Source: Magnetovibrio sp. | Lineage (GTDB): Bacteria > Pseudomonadota > Alphaproteobacteria > Rhodospirillales > Magnetovibrionaceae | Direction of reading: 5' to 3' | Length of the DNA stretch: 64,000 nt | NCBI GenBank assembly: GCA_028281525.1 | Contig: JANQJR010000037.1 | Coordinates: 1-64,000, forward strand | Shown: piece after piece, positions 60,027 to 64,000 of the stretch | Position numbering within the stretch: the first letter of the stretch is position 1 | Layout: each line of letters begins with the position of its first letter | Notes under the pieces: generated by a model | The model's database searches: none | What the model was told of the DNA's origin: nothing | Seen by the model: the letters and a program-made list of their open reading frames with translations, nothing else | Program-made: the position numbers and the translations under genes

Positions 60027-62140
60027 TGTGCCGCCCCCGCCAGGAAGTTGGGGATCGCGGACAAAATGCGCTCGACTTCCGTGTCCGCCTGATCGGCCCA
60101 AGTTTTCAGCGCGGCCAATGCGCCCGAGGCCTGGGCGCCCGCGAGCACGGCCAAATGGGCCGCCACCGCGTCGTCGAGAGCCTGCAACAGTTCCGCATTG
60201 TGCGGCCACTGAGTCCGCACATCCGCGACCAAGCCCTTGACCGGTTGGGCTTCGTTGCCGCCCGTCAGCACCAGCAGGCGCTGGGCCGGGAAGCTCAAGG
60301 CCTCGGTCACGTGCACTTGCGCCTGTTCGGCGTATCCCGCCCGTTCGGCGCGGACCACGTCTTGACGCGCGACCCGGGCCAGATCGGTCAGGTGCTCTGC
60401 CACCACCGCGCCCGCCGCACATTCGCCACTGCTGGTCGCGGGCGGCACGAACAGGGCGTCGTCCGACACGTCCAGGCGCAGCCGTACGGCTTCGCCGTCG
60501 GTTTCCGGTGCTTTGAGCACGGGCGCGAGAATGGCTTCGATGCCTTCAGAACCCAAACGTTCCGCCCAGGCGCGCACGCTTTCATCCGCACCCTTGCCGT
60601 CCCGGATGGCTTGCAGCAACAAGCGCACGGTTTCCTTGGCGCGCCGTGCGGGCACGAACGGCCCGGCGATGCCATGATCGTCCGCGGACCCGCCCAGGTG
60701 GACCTGGTAATGCGGCGCGGGCTTGCCGCCAATTTTTTTGGCGACGCCGTGGAGCCCAATGTCGGCGATGTGGTGGTGGCCGCACGCATTGTGGCAACCC
60801 GAAATGCGCAGCTTCAGCCCCGGTAGACCGGCAAATTCCGGTTCCGCATCCAGCAGGCTTTCAGCCAAAGCGTGGCTGTCCGTGATGCCGATGGCGCAGG
60901 TGTACGTGCCGGGGCAAGACACCAGGTTCTCCAGGGCGTGTGCACGCCCGCTGGCATCGAGCCCTAAGTTGCGCGCCCCGTCGATGAAATCCTGTTCACC
61001 CCCGGGAATGAGACCCACAGCGACGATGTTTTGATCGCGGGTCAAGCGCAACTCCGTGCCCCCTTGGGCTTCGGCCAGATCGGCGATCCCTTCCAACTGC
61101 TCGGATGCAATCCACCCGAGCGGCACTTCGATGCCGACGGCGCTGCGCCCATCCGGCTGATCGAAGGCCCCAAGCAAACGCAGCGTTCCGGCCTCGTTTT
61201 GGGACCCGGACTGCTCCCGGTCCGCCCAGCCTTGTTGGGACCAAGCGCGCCGCTCCAGTCCCTGGATATGCTCGAACTGTTCGCGCACCAGACGCACGAA
61301 TTCTTCGGCGCCGAAGCGCTGGACCAGGAACTTGATGCGTGAACGGTTCTTGTTTTCCCGCGTGGAGTGGACCACATGCACCCGCGCCACGGCTTCCTGC
61401 ACCGCTGGCAGGTCGTCGTGTTCGACGAAATCGAATACCTCGATGGCTTGGCGCGGCACGTTGCCGAGCCCGCCGCCCACACTCACGCGAAACCCTTTCC
61501 GGCCGCCCTGCTCGACAGCGGTGAAGCCCAAATCGTCGATGGGATTAAGCCCGCAGTTTTGCGCGCAGCCCGACACGGTGGTCTTGAACTTGCGCGGCAT
61601 GTGTTGGGTCAAGGGGTGACGCAGCCACGCACGGGTCAATTGCCCGGCAGTTTCGGCCGCATCCAGATGTTCCGCACCGCAGAACCCGGCCTTGGGGCAC
61701 GCGGTGATGGCGCGAAAGGTGTTGCCGGAGGCTTCGCGCGTGCTCACCCCGCCGCGGTTCAGCCCCGCGATCAATGACGCCAAGTTTGTCAGGGGAATAA
61801 AATAAAGCTGTACGCCCTGGCGGGTGGTGATGTGAATGTCGCCGCCAGCGTAATCCAAATTGGCGCGGGCAATGGCGCGGGCCTGATCGAGGCCCAAGCG
61901 CCCCCCTGGCGTTTTGATGCGCATCATGTGCTCGCCCGGCTGGCGCTGCTCATAAATGCCGAAACGCAAGCGGAAGGTTTTCCAGCGATCCTGATGCCAA
62001 TCGCCGTTTAGGTAATGATCGACCCCGGCGCTGAATTCCACGCTGTCGTCCGGTGAGGTCAGGGTTTGGGTCTCATAATCGGCCAGGTCCGTATTCAATG
62101 GATCAGCGGCCAAGTTCGTCACGGGTTTTTCGATGCTCAT
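60023..62140 (-). CDS. cysI: Ferredoxin-type nitrite/sulfite reductase with C-terminal extension
   Basis: A 705-aa siroheme-[4Fe-4S] enzyme. Two homologous halves are seen. The second has CPGTYTCAIG and GCHNACGHHHI, the C-x5-C and C-x3-C that hold the cluster and siroheme. The first half also shows C-x5-C (CPKAGFC) and C-x3-C (GCAQNCG), where many relatives lack some of these cysteines. After about residue 560 an all-helical extension of about 140 residues follows (Ala/Val/Gln-rich, ending NFLAGAAQ); it is not part of the usual enzyme. Its place upstream of cysH and cysC, with overlapping stops and starts, makes sulfite reduction the likely role. AGAGGA lies before ATG 62140. A SAM-II riboswitch precedes it. 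Confidence 0.92.
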   Translation of the reverse strand: MSIEKPVTNLAADPLNTDLADYETQTLTSPDDSVEFSAGVDHYLNGDWHQDRWKTFRLRFGIYEQRQPGEHMMRIKTPGGRLGLDQARAIARANLDYAGGDIHITTRQGVQLYFIPLTNLASLIAGLNRGGVSTREASGNTFRAITACPKAGFCGAEHLDAAETAGQLTRAWLRHPLTQHMPRKFKTTVSGCAQNCGLNPIDDLGFTAVEQGGRKGFRVSVGGGLGNVPRQAIEVFDFVEHDDLPAVQEAVARVHVVHSTRENKNRSRIKFLVQRFGAEEFVRLVREQFEHIQGLERRAWSQQGWADREQSGSQNEAGTLRLLGAFDQPDGRSAVGIEVPLGWIASEQLEGIADLAEAQGGTELRLTRDQNIVAVGLIPGGEQDFIDGARNLGLDASGRAHALENLVSCPGTYTCAIGITDSHALAESLLDAEPEFAGLPGLKLRISGCHNACGHHHIADIGLHGVAKKIGGKPAPHYQVHLGGSADDHGIAGPFVPARRAKETVRLLLQAIRDGKGADESVRAWAERLGSEGIEAILAPVLKAPETDGEAVRLRLDVSDDALFVPPATSSGECAAGAVVAEHLTDLARVARQDVVRAERAGYAEQAQVHVTEALSFPAQRLLVLTGGNEAQPVKGLVADVRTQWPHNAELLQALDDAVAAHLAVLAGAQASGALAALKTWADQADTEVERILSAIPNFLAGAAQ

Positions 62141-62385
62141 GTCTTCGTCCTCTAAGAACCGGGACGCACGGGTCCCGTCGCCGGGCGTCGGTGCGCCCGG
62201 CACAAAATCGGCTCAAGTTTCGAGAAAGCGCGCCCTGCGCCGCTCACATGGAGGGCTGCGGACAGCGATCGAGGATGGAAGACGGCATTCGGAAAGGCCT
62301 TTGTCGGTGAGGCGTGTGCAGAATCTTGGTCATCGGCTTCATCCGCTTGTTGGTCATCAGGACCCGCGGAACACGTCCCGCGGCG
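62141..62385 (-). promoter_or_regulatory. Leader of the cysI operon with possible 37-codon ORF
   Basis: Between the SAM-II aptamer and cysI lies about 245 nt. A hairpin CCCGCGG...CCGCGGG (about 62371-62384 on the plus strand) follows the aptamer directly. A 37-codon ATG frame (62244-62357, MTNKRMKPMTKI..., basic, ending SM) begins after it, without a good ribosome site. Another GC-rich inverted pair lies at about 62160-62200. Confidence 0.4.
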
Positions 62386-62441
62386 CTTTAGCTTGGATTT
62401 GGTAACGCGGTCGCAAGCTGCCCCCTCAAATCACCGCGGTT
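62386..62441 (-). ncRNA. SAM-II riboswitch upstream of cysI
   Basis: On the minus strand the sequence reads CCGCGGTGATTTGAGG, GGGCAGCTTGCGACCGCG, TTACCAAATCC and AAGCTAAAG. This is the SAM-II order: P1 CCGCGG/CCGCG, the U-rich TGATTT that pairs in the pseudoknot, then AAAT and the invariant AAGCTAAA. It binds S-adenosylmethionine and normally turns off methionine or sulfur-assimilation genes by hiding the ribosome site or by termination. Confidence 0.92.
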
Positions 62442-62579
62442 CACTTCGTGCGTTCCAGCGAAACGGCCAGGCTGAACCAACCTCACGGCGCCCATAAAAC
62501 ACATAATTAATGTTGATGTCAATATTTGAATCAATTTTTTATGTGTTTTATTTTTTAATTACACATAAATTAATGTTAT
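62442..62579 (-). promoter_or_regulatory. AT-rich promoter region of the cysI operon
   Basis: The part 62497-62579 is very A+T-rich, with repeated ATTAAT and TTATGTGTTTTA-like motifs (for example ACATAATTAATGTTGATG and its near-complement ACATAAATTAATGTTATT, about 60 bp apart). It probably holds the promoter and a regulator site. The 3' end of the 62580 gene is also here. Confidence 0.5.
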
Positions 62580-62900
62580 TTAACGTAGGCGGGAGTCGTT
62601 TTTCAGCTCCTCGACGATCGGCCCCATGGCGCGGAAACGCAAGATTGCGCCAGTCAAAATGAACATCACACCGCACAGCGCCCACATGATGGGATGCACG
62701 ATAACCTCCCAACTGTGGAGGAAATATCCCCGCGCGGGCTCGAGCATGATGCCCAGCACCAAATAGGTGGCGGTGAACAAAACAATCAGAATGCCGATGC
62801 GCAACAGCATCAAGGTCATGCGGTACGACATGGGTTGGGTGACCTTCATGCGGTGTTCGACCCGGTCCCAGAAATCGTCACTGTCGATGGTGAGTCCCAT
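62580..62900 (-). CDS. Small two-helix membrane protein
   Basis: A 106-aa protein with two hydrophobic segments (about residues 28-50 and 66-88), an acidic start (TIDSDDFWDRVEHRMK) and a charged tail (EELKNDSRLR). It is not assigned to a family. GGGGAGAG stands before the ATG. It lies upstream of the cysI leader on the same strand, but the AT-rich promoter region separates them. Function unknown. Confidence 0.65.
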   Translation of the reverse strand: MGLTIDSDDFWDRVEHRMKVTQPMSYRMTLMLLRIGILIVLFTATYLVLGIMLEPARGYFLHSWEVIVHPIMWALCGVMFILTGAILRFRAMGPIVEELKNDSRLR

Positions 62901-63117
62901 GATGCTCTCTCCCCTTGCGCTTATCGCTCCATTTGTATGATGGCTGGAGAAACGTAAACATTTGGCAAAGCACGCTTCAAACAGCCATTAACGATTCGCC
63001 GATTCGGGCGTTGAAACCAAAGGGCTTTTCGTCTTCACCGTTAATGAGCTGGAAAGGATTGCCTGTCATACTGTCGAAACGGTCAAGAATGACCGCAAAA
63101 GCTGAAGGAGAAACCTG

Positions 63118-63291
63118 ATGCGCTATTATGTGAAAACCCGCGAAGATTCCGCCTCCCAATTGTCGCACCTTGCCGACGACCTAGTCGAACACCTGGGCGT
63201 CGAAGAGGCCTTGCGCATGTGCCGTGAAAACTCCTGGGACGGCGTCATCGATGAGATTCAAGGCCGCCTGAACCAAGGCGTGCAGCACTGA
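63118..63291 (+). CDS. Conserved-looking small hypothetical protein, 57 aa
   Basis: An ATG at 63118 with AAGGAG 8 nt upstream opens a 57-codon frame: MRYYVKTREDSASQLSHLAD, then an acidic helix DLVEHLGVEEALRMCRENSW and a last helix with DGVIDEIQGRL. It looks like a compact all-helical soluble protein with one Cys. Codon use is like its neighbours. No family is recognised. It stands alone between divergent and convergent genes. Confidence 0.65.
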   Translation: MRYYVKTREDSASQLSHLADDLVEHLGVEEALRMCRENSWDGVIDEIQGRLNQGVQH

Positions 63292-63376
63292 GCTGGAAAT
63301 CGAGACCGTCAGGTCACAAGGCAGAGGCGCCCAAAGACGTGCTCGGCACGGGGAAAACCGTGCGATGCCTTATCCT

Positions 63377-63910
63377 TCACCTTTCTCCTTCCTGGCGCAG
63401 ATACGCCACGACGAAGTCTGCGATACCGTCCACGTCGTTGATATCCAAAATCGGAATCGATATGTCCTGAACCGCCTCGTCCGTGGCCAGCGCCACCACA
63501 CTGTCGTCGGTGCGGCACAGCAGTTTCTTGCCCAGTGACGGACGGTTGACCTCGATTTTCGGATAACGGTGAGACTTGAACCCTTCGATCAGCAAAATAT
63601 CCACCGGAGCCATCTTGGCGATCAACGCATCCATCTCGTATTCGGGATCTTCGCGCAGTTCATGCAACAGCGCCCAGCGTTTCTTCGACGTCAGCAGGAC
63701 TTCCCGGGCCCCGGCCTCGCGGTGGCGGTAGCTGTCCTTGCCGGGCTTGTCCATGTCGAAGTCGTGATGCGTGTGCTTCATGGTCGAGACCGAGAAACCG
63801 CGCTGGATCAGTTTCGGAATCAAGTCGCTCAGCAGGCTGGTCTTGCCGCTGCCGCTCCACCCGATGATGCCGACGATGTGTTTGGGGCCCCCCGCCGTTT
63901 GACTGTTCAC
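63377..63910 (-). CDS. mobB: Molybdopterin-guanine dinucleotide biosynthesis adapter MobB
   Basis: A 177-aa GTP-binding protein. The P-loop is GWSGSGKTS (17-25), followed by VSTMKHTHHDFDMDKPGKDS, the MobB signature, and later DILLIEGFKSHRYPKIEV. It helps MobA attach GMP to molybdopterin for enzymes such as periplasmic reductases and dehydrogenases. The start is GTG at 63910, overlapping the stop of the upstream gene (GTGA), so they are translationally coupled. Confidence 0.94.
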   Translation of the reverse strand: MNSQTAGGPKHIVGIIGWSGSGKTSLLSDLIPKLIQRGFSVSTMKHTHHDFDMDKPGKDSYRHREAGAREVLLTSKKRWALLHELREDPEYEMDALIAKMAPVDILLIEGFKSHRYPKIEVNRPSLGKKLLCRTDDSVVALATDEAVQDISIPILDINDVDGIADFVVAYLRQEGER

Positions 63911-64000
63911 GCGGGATCCGCCTGATCCAAGGCGTCGAGGATTTCGCCGAACAGTTCATAGGATTTGAGCGCATCTTCCTTGGGCACGATCTGCTGGGCG
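63907..64000 (-). CDS. C-terminal end of an unidentified protein (partial)
   Basis: Only 30 codons before the TGA are visible, reading AQQIVPKEDALKSYELFGEI then LDALDQADPA. This looks like an amphipathic C-terminal helix. The gene is coupled to mobB by a GTGA overlap, so a molybdenum-cofactor or related gene (for example moeA or mobA) is plausible, but the fragment does not decide it. Confidence 0.5.
   Translation of the reverse strand, partial: AQQIVPKEDALKSYELFGEILDALDQADPA

Overview
The window is a high-GC segment of an alphaproteobacterial chromosome, probably Rhodospirillales-like. It looks like a chemolithoautotroph that oxidises reduced sulfur. The evidence is a soxXYZAB-soxV operon with several accessory sulfur-relay genes, a flavocytochrome c sulfide dehydrogenase pair, a form II RuBisCO operon with its LysR regulator, and most of the Calvin-Benson-Bassham (CBB) enzymes. 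Naming a genus would be inference; the sequence alone does not settle it.

Layout. 1-3.1 kb: the end of fliG and a PAS/GGDEF/EAL protein. 3.2-20 kb: a sulfur island. It holds soxS, a TusA-like carrier, a ribbon-helix-helix regulator, a DUF3365 heme protein, DsrE2, a YeeE/YedE transporter, soxXYZAB-V, soxW, a secreted DsrE-like protein, a two-cysteine ArsR regulator of the BigR/SqrR type and a thioredoxin-fold ferredoxin. 19.6-20.6 kb: a lone CbiM-like permease under a cobalamin riboswitch, next to the remains of a response regulator. 21-23.5 kb: an SLC13 transporter paired with a tandem-Usp protein. 23.7-30.7 kb: rpe, a 36-codon ORF, cbbO, cbbQ, cbbM and divergent cbbR. 30.8-36.5 kb: a DMT exporter, a 280-bp MITE-like element, a 510-aa unknown, an HD-GYP protein and two small envelope proteins. 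36.7-42.7 kb: fba, tkt, a prk and glpX in one minus-strand operon, then a receiver/LuxR protein without a phosphoacceptor Asp. 43.2-47.5 kb: fccA-fccB followed by a NapC/NirT cytochrome and an internally duplicated tetraheme cytochrome. 47.9-53.2 kb: small membrane proteins, a LysR gene, DUF1127, a second and different prk, tRNA-His and a Cache-domain histidine kinase. 53.5-56.2 kb: sigma-54-driven glnB-glnA and a COQ4-like protein. 56.4-58.6 kb: a cytochrome b561-SHP fusion, DHC and a membrane LuxR protein. 58.6-62.4 kb: cysI-cysH-cysC behind a SAM-II riboswitch. 62.6-64 kb: small genes, mobB and the end of another gene.

How it fits together. Thiosulfate and sulfide would be oxidised in the periplasm by Sox and FccAB. 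Electrons would pass through c-type cytochromes, possibly also through the NapC/tetraheme pair. Sulfane sulfur would be handled by TusA/DsrE-type carriers and the YeeE transporter. Reducing power and ATP would then drive CO2 fixation through CbbM, two phosphoribulokinases, transketolase, aldolase, FBPase and epimerase. CbbQ/CbbO would act as RuBisCO activase. No soxCD genes lie inside the window.

Features that stand out include three copies of a palindromic intergenic repeat, three near-identical terminator cassettes within 1.1 kb, the MITE-like element, and the SAM-II riboswitch in front of a sulfite reductase operon. The b561-SHP fusion locus and the duplicated tetraheme cytochrome next to fcc also stand out.
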